The position numbers and the translations under genes are program-made. A stretch of DNA of 64,000 nucleotides from an uncultured Clostridia bacterium. Its GTDB lineage: Bacteria > Bacillota > Clostridia > UBA1381 > UBA9506. Shown here in pieces: positions 53,848 through 62,378 of the stretch. Position 1 is the first letter of the stretch; each line of letters starts with the position of its first letter. The stretch lies in contig CAKSBF010000009.1 in assembly GCA_934438075.1 (NCBI GenBank), forward strand, positions 1-64,000, written 5' to 3'. The notes under the pieces are model-generated. The model had not been told where the DNA came from, did no database searches, and worked only from the letters and a program-made list of their open reading frames with translations.

Positions 53848-56055
53848 TTATTGCAAAGCTCTGTTTAAGAAGGTTACAATCTGACCGCGGCTGCAAATGG
53901 TTTCAGGCGAAAATTCTGTTGCGGAGGTACCGCTTGTCACACCTTCTTTTACCGCCCATGCTACAGCCTCAGCATAGTCAGCATCCGCCGATACATCGGC
54001 AAAGCTGCCGGAAGAAGCAGTTTGCGGCGAATTAGCATTTTTCCACAGATAGGTCACAGTGGAAGCGCGTGTACAGGGGGTGTTTCCGCTAAAGGTGCTG
54101 CCGGAAACCATGCCTTTTTCGCTTGCCCAAATGGCGGCGTTGTAGAAATAGTCACTTTCTTTTACATCGCTGAAAGGATTTTCGGCAGTTGCCTTCGGAG
54201 AGCCAACTGCGCGCCACAGGAAGGTGATAATCTGTGCTCTGGTACAGGTATCGTTCGGAGAGAAAGTGGTGCTCGTAGTACCTGTTGTAATACTTTTTTC
54301 TACCGCCCATTTTACGGCATTTGCATAATATGCGTCTGCTTTTACATCAATGAAATTTGTGTTAAAAGAATTTGTATTATCGGGTTTTGTATCGTCTGGC
54401 TTTATAGTGTCCGGAGTATTTGTTTCATCACCGACTGTAAAGATAACCGGAGAGGTGCAGCGTATGTTCAGTTGATATCCGCCGTTAACTTTTGTCATAT
54501 AGTCCAGGTCAAGGGGCAAGTAGGACTCCGTTCCGTCTGAGGCTGTGCAAATAACATACGCTTTCTGCATTGCGTCAGTATCTTTAAAGTGCATGGTGCC
54601 TGCGCTTGTGGTAACCGATGTAATCGGGGCTCTCCAGCCTGCAAACAGCTGTATTGCCGAGCCGTCTTTGTCGCTGTCGTATGTTCCTGTACCGATATAA
54701 TCATAACCGCTTTTTAAAAGATTTTCACGGTGACCTGTACTATTCATCCATGCATTCATGGCTTTTTCGCCGCTTATTTTAATGCCGGGAGCGGGACATT
54801 TATAAATATTTTCGCCTGCGCCGCTATATTGGAATGATGAAGGAATGGCGCTGAAACAGCTGGAGCCGTTTGGCCTGGTGTGAGAAAAAGATTCCAAAAC
54901 TTCAGTTTCACGAATATCGCAGGCCTCCTGCAGGGGAGCAACCATACTGAGCAACATGTCACCAACCTTTGCCCGCTCTACGTTTGTAATTCGGAGAATC
55001 TCCCATTCCTCTTTATTGACGGATATTTTATCCGAGGGAATTTTACGCACAAGCATAGGAATGGTTTCGTGTATACGAATCTCTTTTTGTTCATCATTTA
55101 AAGTGACTATGAGGTAACCTATGATATTACCTTGTTCTTTAAAGGTTGCATTCTGTTTTACAAAATTGTCCTTCCAGACGGCGGTGGAGCCGTTTTTTAT
55201 TGCTGCACGTGCAGCTGCAAGCATTTCTTCTTTTGTAATTCTGTTGGTGTAGCCTAGGTTGTGTATTGCTTCGCTTATGGCTGAGCAATCCTCCGCAAGC
55301 TTGCTGGAATCTTCGGTCACGAGCATGGGGACGGTTTTTCCGATAGACTGACCTTCCGTAATGCTACCGCACGAAAGAGTAAGACTTGCTGCAATGTTGC
55401 CGGGCAGAGAAGTGGTTGCTTTGATGATTTTAAAATCACCGTCGGCAAGCGTTACTGTCACGTCGCTGTCTTGGGGCAAAGCATCTTCTGCCATTTTTAA
55501 TATATCTTCTGCCGTGGTGTCGTTGGAAACGTCAAATTTCCATATTGCATCGTTAATGGCCTTTTTTGCTGCGGCTATGCTTTTTTTCATAGCGGATATT
55601 TCCGCATCGGTATATTGGTTCGTATCCTCATCGGTTTCCTCGTCGCCGGTCCTTACGGTTACATTTCCCGAAGAGGTCGAAATTTCTTTCTTTACTTCCA
55701 GAGCTTCTTCGGCATCATCTTGATAGATAAAGACTATAGCGCTCATAAATCCCGGACTGGAAGCCGTTGGAGCGGTAATTTTAAACTTTTCTACCAACAC
55801 TCCTGCACCGGTTGTTTTATCTGCGGAATATTTGCAGGCATTCAAAATCATATCTTCCAAATCACTTTGCGTGAAACTCGTAGTAATCTCGGCTTCTGCT
55901 AAGGCATCTAAGAACGATTCCATATTTTTTTCCACAGCAGTTTGTGCATCGTCTACCATGGAAAAGCCTGCATACACCGTGCCGCCCCCGAGCAAGGGCG
56001 CTCCCGCCGCAACGATAAATGCTGCTGCAAGAATACAAGCTAAGAACTTCTTCAT
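53848..56055 (-). CDS. Secreted CAP-domain protein with SLH anchor and three unnamed repeats
   Basis: A 735-aa protein with a signal peptide (1-30, GTVYA). Residues about 35-120, 160-245 and 250-340 are three divergent copies of the 80-90-residue repeat also seen in the next gene (NRITKEEMLAAARAAIKNGS; GNIIGYLIVTLNDEQKEIRI). Residues about 350-480 are a CAP/SCP domain of the YkwD type, with the family motifs FSHTRPNGSSCF, GAGENIYK and HRENLLKSGYDYIGTG. A short beta domain and Asn/Asp/Thr/Pro linker follow, then three SLH repeats (about 566-735). Bacterial CAP proteins are secreted, and their activity is mostly unproven. Its ATG overlaps the stop of the pseudo-kinase gene by 4 bp, so the two are translationally coupled. 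Confidence 0.92.
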   Translation of the reverse strand: MKKFLACILAAAFIVAAGAPLLGGGTVYAGFSMVDDAQTAVEKNMESFLDALAEAEITTSFTQSDLEDMILNACKYSADKTTGAGVLVEKFKITAPTASSPGFMSAIVFIYQDDAEEALEVKKEISTSSGNVTVRTGDEETDEDTNQYTDAEISAMKKSIAAAKKAINDAIWKFDVSNDTTAEDILKMAEDALPQDSDVTVTLADGDFKIIKATTSLPGNIAASLTLSCGSITEGQSIGKTVPMLVTEDSSKLAEDCSAISEAIHNLGYTNRITKEEMLAAARAAIKNGSTAVWKDNFVKQNATFKEQGNIIGYLIVTLNDEQKEIRIHETIPMLVRKIPSDKISVNKEEWEILRITNVERAKVGDMLLSMVAPLQEACDIRETEVLESFSHTRPNGSSCFSAIPSSFQYSGAGENIYKCPAPGIKISGEKAMNAWMNSTGHRENLLKSGYDYIGTGTYDSDKDGSAIQLFAGWRAPITSVTTSAGTMHFKDTDAMQKAYVICTASDGTESYLPLDLDYMTKVNGGYQLNIRCTSPVIFTVGDETNTPDTIKPDDTKPDNTNSFNTNFIDVKADAYYANAVKWAVEKSITTGTTSTTFSPNDTCTRAQIITFLWRAVGSPKATAENPFSDVKESDYFYNAAIWASEKGMVSGSTFSGNTPCTRASTVTYLWKNANSPQTASSGSFADVSADADYAEAVAWAVKEGVTSGTSATEFSPETICSRGQIVTFLNRALQ
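53852..54357 (-). repeat. Duplicated SLH-coding block, copy B
   Basis: Counterpart of 52566-53070. Similarity falls off sharply upstream of the first SLH repeat, in the linker. Confidence 0.82.
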
Positions 56056-57125
56056 TGCTGTCCCTCTCCTTTTTTTATTGATATTTGGATTTTATAGTGG
56101 TTTTTATCGGTATCTACTATGCCGTTGTTTTTTTCTACAAAGGAACGCAAGGTTTTCAGAGCAGACTGTTTGTAGGTACTTGCGCCGTCTGTCTGCACCA
56201 TAATGGAGATCTGGTTTTTTTTCTGCAGCGCCTCCAGTTTTATATATTGTTTTGCTGTATTTATGGCATCATCAAGCATGCTTGTAATGACGGCAAGAAT
56301 CTCAAAGGTATTAATGGCGGACGGCAGGTTACAGCTGCAAACAAAAAGGACTCCCTTTTTTTCTGTAGCTGCTTGGTACATAGATAAAAAGGAATTTACC
56401 GTTTTGTTTTCGCAAAAATAATTTTCGGCACCGTCCACATATTCGGCAAGCCTTTCTACGGAGCAAAGCTGCAGCTCCAGCAATTCCTTGCTGTGGCGGC
56501 TGTCTGCTTTTTCGTGTGCATAATCAAAAAAATATACTTCAAACCCAATAAAAAATATGGATAATACACTTGTAAGCACGGGAATTGTTACCATTGGATA
56601 TTGAAACAGAAGATCGCTGTAAACGGTAGTTGCATATGTAATGACATAGACAGCCGCAGGCATCAGACAAAGATAATTTGCCTCCTTTTTGTCCGAAGCG
56701 AATATTTTTGTAACAACCGGTGCAATAAATTTTGCAATTAAAAAAAGTAAGAGCGCAGTTAGTAATATTTCGGACGCCGCGCTTGCGACAATGCTGCCGC
56801 CGAGCAAATGAGCAGTAAAAATACAGATCCATTTTCTGGGCGTCGTCAAAATGTAAGCGGCGGTCAGTGCGAAAACTGCCTGAGAAAACGGCGTTTTCAT
56901 AACATAAATATAGTAAAGCAACAGCGGCAGATGTACGGTAAACGGGTAAAGCATGTAGAGAAGATGGTTGCTGAGACTTTGATGCAGCAGCAAATTGATA
57001 AGACCGCACAACAGATAAAGTGTAAAGATTCCGCAGATTTGCAGCTTATTTTTTGTTTTATCGGTAAACAGCAGCATAATGATATTACCGTAAAGCGTTA
57101 CGGTGATAAAGTTAAGAATATCCAT
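56052..57125 (-). CDS. AgrC-like membrane sensor with degenerate kinase domain (pseudo-kinase)
   Basis: A 357-aa protein. The first about 200 residues form roughly six or seven membrane helices, as in AgrC-type sensors. A coiled segment (SRHSKELLELQLCSVERLAE) stands where the phospho-accepting His region would be, but no RHD-x-x-H motif is present. The following part aligns loosely with the GHKL domain of the neighbouring kinase: LAVITSMLDDAINTAKQYI corresponds to its LLSNLLENSYDAAESYI, with D286 in place of the ATP-site Asn. The GTGLGL lid glycines are absent altogether. It therefore should not bind ATP in the normal way. GGGAGCAG precedes the ATG. It is first in the operon with the CAP-SLH and SLH genes. 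Confidence 0.75.
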   Translation of the reverse strand: MDILNFITVTLYGNIIMLLFTDKTKNKLQICGIFTLYLLCGLINLLLHQSLSNHLLYMLYPFTVHLPLLLYYIYVMKTPFSQAVFALTAAYILTTPRKWICIFTAHLLGGSIVASAASEILLTALLLFLIAKFIAPVVTKIFASDKKEANYLCLMPAAVYVITYATTVYSDLLFQYPMVTIPVLTSVLSIFFIGFEVYFFDYAHEKADSRHSKELLELQLCSVERLAEYVDGAENYFCENKTVNSFLSMYQAATEKKGVLFVCSCNLPSAINTFEILAVITSMLDDAINTAKQYIKLEALQKKNQISIMVQTDGASTYKQSALKTLRSFVEKNNGIVDTDKNHYKIQISIKKGEGQQ

Positions 57126-57203
57126 TGCACTGCTCCCTTACGTAGTTTTATATTAATTTCATCAACATGGTTAAAAGCAGAGATTTTAGATGCTTCTGAT
57201 ATT

Positions 57204-57232
57204 ATTTTAACTTTTAGCTGTTTTTACTTCAA
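57204..57232 (-). promoter_or_regulatory. Promoter of the pseudo-kinase/CAP-SLH operon
   Basis: On the minus strand TTGAAG (57232-57227), a 17-bp spacer and TAAAAT (57209-57204), about 79 bp before the start codon. Confidence 0.65.
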
Positions 57233-57239
57233 GGGGTGT

Positions 57240-57272
57240 GTCATAACTTGCATAAAATCGTCATAACTTGCA
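57240..57272 (-). promoter_or_regulatory. Direct-repeat site, probable LytTR-regulator binding site
   Basis: On the minus strand TGCAAGTTATGAC occurs twice, at 57272-57260 and 57252-57240: 13 of 13 bases identical, 20 bp (two helical turns) apart. The site ends 7 bp before the -35 box. LytTR regulators such as AgrA bind two direct repeats of about 9 bp spaced about 21 bp apart just upstream of promoters. The core AAGTTATG is similar to, but not an exact match of, the published consensus as I remember it. Confidence 0.72.
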
Positions 57273-57280
57273 AAGAACAT

Positions 57281-57314
57281 AAAAACAATGCGAACTATCG
57301 GCCGCATTGTTTTT
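57281..57314 (-). terminator. Terminator of the two-component operon
   Basis: A perfect 12-bp stem AAAAACAATGCG (57281-57292) with 57303-57314; on the minus strand it ends in TTTTT. It lies 5 bp past the kinase stop and isolates the following operon. Confidence 0.88.
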
Positions 57315-57319
57315 CGGGT

Positions 57320-58588
57320 TTAATTTTGAAGAGTAGCAAAAACATTAAAGATGCCGTCTCCATCATCGATTTTCAAAAAGCCGCGGTTATTTTTTAATAT
57401 GGTGCTAACGCTCTTCAGGCCCAGTCCGGTGCCGTGCGGCTTTGTGGTTGTGTACAGACCGTTGCTGTCCTTTTTCAGCTCGCCGGTATAATCGTTTTTT
57501 ATGTTTAGTGAAAGCTGGTGGTGCAGCGGTTTAATATCGACTGCAATATAACTTTCTGCGGCGTCATAGCTATTTTCCAACAGATTTGAAAGCAATACAC
57601 AAAATTCTGCTTCGTCACAGGAAAGTGCGCCGGGGAGCCGTATCTGTGCGGAAAAGTTTAGACCTTTTTCTTGTGATTTAATATAATATTCTGTCAGCAC
57701 GGCATTGATTAAAGGATTTTCACAAAAACATGCTTTACTGCCGGTGTGTATCTCGGTCAGTTCCTTTTTCAGCAGCTCTTTTGCTGCCTCGGTATTGTCG
57801 TTTTCGAGGTAATCCAGCAGGATGGCGTCGCGGTGTCTGGCATCGTGCCGGAATATTCTTTCCGCTTCTGCTTTTTGCTGATGAAACTCATACTGCTTTT
57901 TTTGCAGAAGAATCTGTTCTTTCATGCTTTGTGCAAGCCGTTCTCTTTCCATGGAATCATATGCTGTTTGAAATGTATAAAAAATTAAAATATAAACCAG
58001 CATCATTAAAATATATACCGAAAGCAGCAGAGGATAATTTTTTGAGAAACCGTAGAAATATTTAAAGTGATAGTTTATGAGGCAAATCACCACCGTGAAA
58101 AACATAGGGATAAAGGAAAATATCCACCAGTTTATTTTCGGTTTTTCCATGAGTGCCCGGTGCCTTGATTTTAAACATGTATGATACAGCACAAAGTAGC
58201 CACATAAAAGCGCAAAGCGAACCGCAGTCAGAAAGAAATAATTTTTCAAAGTAATATCGTTAATAAATGATGAAAAGCAGGTGATAATGTCATAAATATT
58301 AATCCACAGCCAGAAGTTAAAAACCGTTTGTGATATTTTGTCCTTTGTAATCAGCAAAATAAGGGCAAAATAAGGCAGACCTATCGTAAAGATAATCACA
58401 TTTTGAAGGACAAGAGTTCCGTAGTGCAGAGTAATGTAAGAATTTACGGCAAGGCAAAACAGAGTAACTGCGGTAAAACAGCCGTAGGAACGCTTTGCCG
58501 GCAGGCGATAATTCATCATGGAATAGCCGTCAAGTGTGCAGATAAAAAGAGTAATAAACAAGGGCAATATGCTTTTCAGATCATTCAT
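57320..58588 (-). CDS. AgrC-type GHKL sensor histidine kinase
   Basis: A 422-aa membrane kinase. Residues about 1-205 form six or seven membrane helices, a coiled coil follows (about 210-245), then the phospho-acceptor region FRHDARHRD (His248). The N box is LLSNLLENSYDAA (N339) and the G box is GTGLGLKSV. This is the HPK10/AgrC architecture that in other Firmicutes senses peptides. No agrB/agrD-like gene for a processed peptide is in the window, so the ligand is unknown. The ATG overlaps the regulator stop by 4 bp. Confidence 0.94.
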   Translation of the reverse strand: MNDLKSILPLFITLFICTLDGYSMMNYRLPAKRSYGCFTAVTLFCLAVNSYITLHYGTLVLQNVIIFTIGLPYFALILLITKDKISQTVFNFWLWINIYDIITCFSSFINDITLKNYFFLTAVRFALLCGYFVLYHTCLKSRHRALMEKPKINWWIFSFIPMFFTVVICLINYHFKYFYGFSKNYPLLLSVYILMMLVYILIFYTFQTAYDSMERERLAQSMKEQILLQKKQYEFHQQKAEAERIFRHDARHRDAILLDYLENDNTEAAKELLKKELTEIHTGSKACFCENPLINAVLTEYYIKSQEKGLNFSAQIRLPGALSCDEAEFCVLLSNLLENSYDAAESYIAVDIKPLHHQLSLNIKNDYTGELKKDSNGLYTTTKPHGTGLGLKSVSTILKNNRGFLKIDDGDGIFNVFATLQN

Positions 58589-59289
58589 TGCGGCACCTCC
58601 GCAGTAAAAACATAATCAAAATATGCTTTCTTTGCGTTTTGAGAGTAGCTTCTGGAAATTTTAACTGTTTTTCCGTCCGTAAGATGAAAAGTATCGCCGT
58701 CTATGCAGTCAATATGTTCCATGTTTACAAGGTAGCTTTTATGACAACGGCAGAAACCGTGACGCAGCAAATAGTCCTCAAAGTCTGAAAGTTTACCGGC
58801 AATTTCAATTTCTTTATTTTCTGATAATGTAAAAATAACTTTCCTCAGATTGCTTTCCAGGCATTGTATGTTTGAAAGCAAAATTTTTGTTTCTGTTCCG
58901 GAATAGGTAACGGTGATGTAATGTTTCTTTTTTCTCTGGGAAAGCAGTCTCTTTATACAACTTTTCAGCTGTTCCTGGTCAATTGGCTTTAAAAGGTAGT
59001 CAAAGGCAAGCACACGATAGCTTAAAACACCGAATTCTTCACTTGAGGACAAAAAAACAACCGGCGTTTTCCTGTCGGTGCTGCGCAGGATCGCCGCTGT
59101 GTCAATGCCGTTTATTTTTGGCATTAAAATATCTAAAATAATTAAATCATATGGCAGATGTGCGTGACTTTTTATCAGCTCGTTTCCGTCGTTAAATTCA
59201 TTAATGGAAAAATCTTTCAAAACAGTTTTGAGAGCCTCTATCACTTTTTGCCTTTCGGTTTTCACATCGTCACAAACAGCTATTCTCAT
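58585..59289 (-). CDS. LytTR-family response regulator (AgrA-like)
   Basis: A 234-aa regulator. The receiver domain (1-120) has the acidic pair CDD (D7, D8), phospho-acceptor D53 (LIILDILMPKINGID) and the conserved Lys in YLLKPID. The LytTR DNA-binding domain covers about 125-230 (GFCRCHKSYLVNMEHI, VKISRSYSQNAKKAY). It is the first gene of the operon with the kinase. The nearest candidate target is the pair of direct repeats at 57240-57272. Confidence 0.95.
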   Translation of the reverse strand: MRIAVCDDVKTERQKVIEALKTVLKDFSINEFNDGNELIKSHAHLPYDLIILDILMPKINGIDTAAILRSTDRKTPVVFLSSSEEFGVLSYRVLAFDYLLKPIDQEQLKSCIKRLLSQRKKKHYITVTYSGTETKILLSNIQCLESNLRKVIFTLSENKEIEIAGKLSDFEDYLLRHGFCRCHKSYLVNMEHIDCIDGDTFHLTDGKTVKISRSYSQNAKKAYFDYVFTAEVPQ

Positions 59290-59383
59290 AGATACATTCC
59301 CTTTTCATTTCCTTTTCGTGCAGACTATAACTGAAAAAATAATTATTCTGCCGAATGTTTATAAGATAACTTAATTTATGATA

Positions 59384-59412
59384 ATTATAGCACATTTTAC
59401 TTATGATGTCAA
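59384..59412 (-). promoter_or_regulatory. Perfect sigma-A promoter of the two-component operon
   Basis: On the minus strand TTGACA (59412-59407), a 17-bp spacer and TATAAT (59389-59384). The -35 box directly adjoins the T-run of the preceding terminator. Confidence 0.93.
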
Positions 59413-59416
59413 AAAA

Positions 59417-59508
59417 GAAAAACATAATAAAAAAGAACTGCCCGGATTTTAAACTGCATTCATCTATGCTGATTGTATAGCTTGCTGCAGTTTATTTTTT
59501 TGGCAGTT
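59417..59508 (-). terminator. Terminator of the sugar/DMT operon (nested hairpin)
   Basis: The outer arms AACTGCC (59436-59442) and GGCAGTT (59502-59508) enclose inner arms AAACTGCA (59451-59458) and TGCAGTTT (59486-59493). On the minus strand the structure is followed by CTTTTTTATTATG (59435-59423) and further T's. It lies about 40 bp past the DMT transporter stop. Confidence 0.75.
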
Positions 59509-59546
59509 TCTTTTATTTTAAAGTATGGTTTATAATTCCTGTTTTT

Positions 59547-60431
59547 TCATCCGAAAGCTTTAATAATCACAAGCGCGAGTATTCCGAGGATGATTCCCGT
59601 TCCGCTTCGAAGGGTCAGTTTTTCCCGGAAACACACAGCCGCAACGACAGCTGCAATAATAGTGCCTCCGCCGTTGATAATTGTAAACAGCACAACGGGT
59701 GGTACGGCAGCAGCTAAGGTAGTGGTCAGCTGATTAATAATAAATACGCAGACGGATAAAACAACACCGTATAAAACCAGCTTTTTGGATAGCCTTTCCA
59801 TGTGCTGTGCTTTTGCTTTGTACATTATGGGCGTAATCAGCATCATTACCGCACCCAGCATACCGAATGAAAGAAAGGAAAACATAGATACGTTTCCGTC
59901 TGGAACCCAAAAAGCAAATATCTGCTGTGCGAACATGACGGCACCGTTTGACAGCAGACAGCCAATCAGCAGAATCAGTGTTTTTATGGAAAAATTTGTA
60001 TACAGCTTTTTAGAGCTTCCGATCAGCAAATAGGCGGAGCACAGGAAGATTGCAACGCCGAGCCACTGAAGCGGCCGGATTGGTATGTTAAAAACAAATA
60101 TTCCCGCGATGCATGGCACGATAAGGCCTGCTGTTGAAAACATGGAGCACAGAGCGATCGTTCCGCTTTTCATAGCAAAAATATTGCACATCATGTTCAG
60201 AATGAGCATGGCGCCGGAAAATCCGGAGATGAGCACGGTCGGCAAGTCGCATTGAAACCCGTTTTTCCCGATTAAGATCGTCAGCAGAGCCAATATTGCC
60301 GAAAGTATTTGCCGAAAACCGCTGTAATAGATAAATAGCGGCATATCTGAAATTTCGTTGCTTGTTTTCTTGTTGCTTAAATTTTGTGCGATACGGCATA
60401 GTAAGATTATACCGATATATACGATTGGCAT
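59547..60431 (-). CDS. DMT-superfamily (EamA-like) transporter
   Basis: A 294-aa integral membrane protein with about ten helices in two EamA-like halves (about 1-140 and 145-294). The first half includes FNIPIRPLQWLGVAIFLCSA; the second ends with CFREKLTLRSGTGIILGILA, the typical closing pair of helices of each repeat. Its start lies 1 bp after the stop of the isomerase gene. As the last gene of a sugar-derivative operon it could export or import a metabolite of that pathway; the substrate cannot be read from the sequence. Confidence 0.88.
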   Translation of the reverse strand: MPIVYIGIILLCRIAQNLSNKKTSNEISDMPLFIYYSGFRQILSAILALLTILIGKNGFQCDLPTVLISGFSGAMLILNMMCNIFAMKSGTIALCSMFSTAGLIVPCIAGIFVFNIPIRPLQWLGVAIFLCSAYLLIGSSKKLYTNFSIKTLILLIGCLLSNGAVMFAQQIFAFWVPDGNVSMFSFLSFGMLGAVMMLITPIMYKAKAQHMERLSKKLVLYGVVLSVCVFIINQLTTTLAAAVPPVVLFTIINGGGTIIAAVVAAVCFREKLTLRSGTGIILGILALVIIKAFG

Positions 60432-60432
60432 T

Positions 60433-61299
60433 TTAAATCATATCCCCATTTTTGTTCCATAGTGTGTTAAGGTATTGTATGGCAAGTGAAATATCGCCGG
60501 CAGGGTCGGAGCCTACCTCGCGTTCGATGGTTAAAAAGCCGCGATATCCGATATCGGTCAGTGCGTCCAGATATTGCGGAAATGGGACGTCGCCTTTCCC
60601 CAAAGGAAGCTCACGGAAATAGGAGCCTTCCTGAATCACGTCTTCTATAATTCCGTAAATGACCTCCGGGTCGCTGTCGCGAAGTTTGATTCCATCCTTT
60701 GCATGCGTGTGAACAATATAATCCTTTAAGGTATAAACCGCCTGTACGGGATCATCGCCTGTCACCATTACAAAATTGGCCGGATCAAGATTGACTGCTA
60801 CGCCGCGCGAGCCGAGCGAATCCAGAAAACTTTTTAAGGTTTTGGCAGGTTCAGGGCCGGTTTCTATGGCGAAATGTGCGTCAACTGTATCGGCGTAACG
60901 GCTCAGCTCTGCGCATGCCTCCTGCATGATTTGGTAACGCGGATGCATGCTGTCCTGAGGAATTACTCCAATGTGAGTTGTAACAACATTGGTCTCCAGG
61001 TCTTTTGCCAAATCGAGAATTCTTTTTGATTTTTCAATCAATGCGGGATTGTTCTCTGCATTTCCAAAGCCCTGTCCCAAATCGCCGCAAAGTGCGGAAA
61101 ACACCAAGCCGTGTGATTTTGCAATATCTAAAAGTTCGCGGCGTTTCTGCGCATTCATGTTTTCCGGTGCAAATTCCCCTGAGGTTGCATACATCTGCAA
61201 ACCGCCTGCACCGAGTTCGGCGGCTTTTTTTATCGCACCGACAGCATCTGTACGCAGAGAACCCATCATAATACCAATGGGAAACGGATACATTTTCAT
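60433..61299 (-). CDS. Sugar phosphate isomerase/epimerase-family TIM barrel
   Basis: A 288-aa AP endonuclease 2/xylose isomerase-like barrel. Metal-ligand positions are likely in VVTTHIGVIP (His), AIETGPEP (Glu), VNLDPANF (Asp), VHTHAKDG (His) and LTIEREVG (Glu). These match the IolE/IolI and tagatose/psicose epimerase pattern. It lies between a Gfo/Idh oxidoreductase (4-bp overlap) and the DMT transporter, so isomerisation or epimerisation of an oxidised sugar or inositol derivative is likely. The exact substrate is unknown. Confidence 0.9.
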   Translation of the reverse strand: MKMYPFPIGIMMGSLRTDAVGAIKKAAELGAGGLQMYATSGEFAPENMNAQKRRELLDIAKSHGLVFSALCGDLGQGFGNAENNPALIEKSKRILDLAKDLETNVVTTHIGVIPQDSMHPRYQIMQEACAELSRYADTVDAHFAIETGPEPAKTLKSFLDSLGSRGVAVNLDPANFVMVTGDDPVQAVYTLKDYIVHTHAKDGIKLRDSDPEVIYGIIEDVIQEGSYFRELPLGKGDVPFPQYLDALTDIGYRGFLTIEREVGSDPAGDISLAIQYLNTLWNKNGDMI

Positions 61300-62336
61300 T
61301 CCTCCTGAAATTTATTTTGTACACGGAGCAAGCCCTCCGTTATCTGTTTATCTGCCTCGATTACTGTTTGAAAGCTGGTCCAAACGTCATCAATGGTGGG
61401 TGTTCCGGCGGAATTGTTTTCAATCATATCAATTAAGACGTTTAACTGAGCATCTGTTGGCTTACGCTTACAGGGAACGTTGATAGTACGGTATTCCTTT
61501 TCGGGGTAAGTATAATACTCAATCAAATCACCTTCTTCTTGATTCTCGTGACGTGCGTTTTGCAGAACAATTTTAATTCTGCCGCGCGGACCGATAAACT
61601 CCTTCAGGTTATCAGCAGACATGGTATTGCTCCAGCCCGCCTCGTAGTAACCGATGGAGCCGTTGGAAAGACGTACGGTCATCAGTCCGTAATTATACTT
61701 TCCGTTTGGTACATCTGCTTCGGTTCGGATGCCGATAGCGGAAACCTCCTTTACTTCTTCGCCAGTAAACCAACGCATTACATCAACATAATGCACGCCG
61801 CAGTCTACAATCGGAGAGGTTTCACAGATCAGATTCAGATATCGCTTCCAATTCATGGTATGGTGGTTTTGCGCCATACGCATGATGACGGGAGAACCGA
61901 TGGCACCGCTTTGTATCATTGCAGCTGCGGTCTGATAGGTCTTGTTATGACGCAGAATATGACCGATCAGCACCTTACACTCGGGATGTTCGCGAATCAG
62001 TTTTACCGCATCGGCCCCGTCACTGAGATTGCCTGCTATGGGTTTTTCACACAATACATGCTTGCCCTCGGCAATGCATGCTTTTAAAATTTCTAAGTGG
62101 GACGACGGCGGTGTTGCAACAATAACGATATCTACGCCAACGGCAGAAACCGCTGTTTTCCAGTTAGTTTCTGCCGTTTCTGCATTATATTTTTTAGCAA
62201 ACGCGTTTGCTTTGGCATAATCCAGGTCACAGACAAATTGTATCTTTATATTGTCTTTGTAATAGATATTATCTAAGTGCGCCGCTCCCATTTGACCGCA
62301 TCCGATTAATGCGATGGAATATACTTTGCTGCTCAT
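61296..62336 (-). CDS. Gfo/Idh/MocA-family oxidoreductase (1)
   Basis: A 346-aa NAD(P)-dependent oxidoreductase. Its Rossmann motif is ALIGCGQMGAAHL, the EKP catalytic motif is VLCEKPIAGN, and the C-terminal domain has CGVHYVDVMRWFTGEE with the conserved His. I start at MSSKVYS (62336), with AAAGGTGA upstream; a GTG four codons earlier overlaps that site. It overlaps the TIM-barrel gene by 4 bp. Family members oxidise sugars, inositols, sugar acids or amino sugars. Confidence 0.93.
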   Translation of the reverse strand: MSSKVYSIALIGCGQMGAAHLDNIYYKDNIKIQFVCDLDYAKANAFAKKYNAETAETNWKTAVSAVGVDIVIVATPPSSHLEILKACIAEGKHVLCEKPIAGNLSDGADAVKLIREHPECKVLIGHILRHNKTYQTAAAMIQSGAIGSPVIMRMAQNHHTMNWKRYLNLICETSPIVDCGVHYVDVMRWFTGEEVKEVSAIGIRTEADVPNGKYNYGLMTVRLSNGSIGYYEAGWSNTMSADNLKEFIGPRGRIKIVLQNARHENQEEGDLIEYYTYPEKEYRTINVPCKRKPTDAQLNVLIDMIENNSAGTPTIDDVWTSFQTVIEADKQITEGLLRVQNKFQEE

Positions 62337-62378
62337 AAAAAAATTCACCTTTTAACAAAATTATACTTTTAAAAAAGT

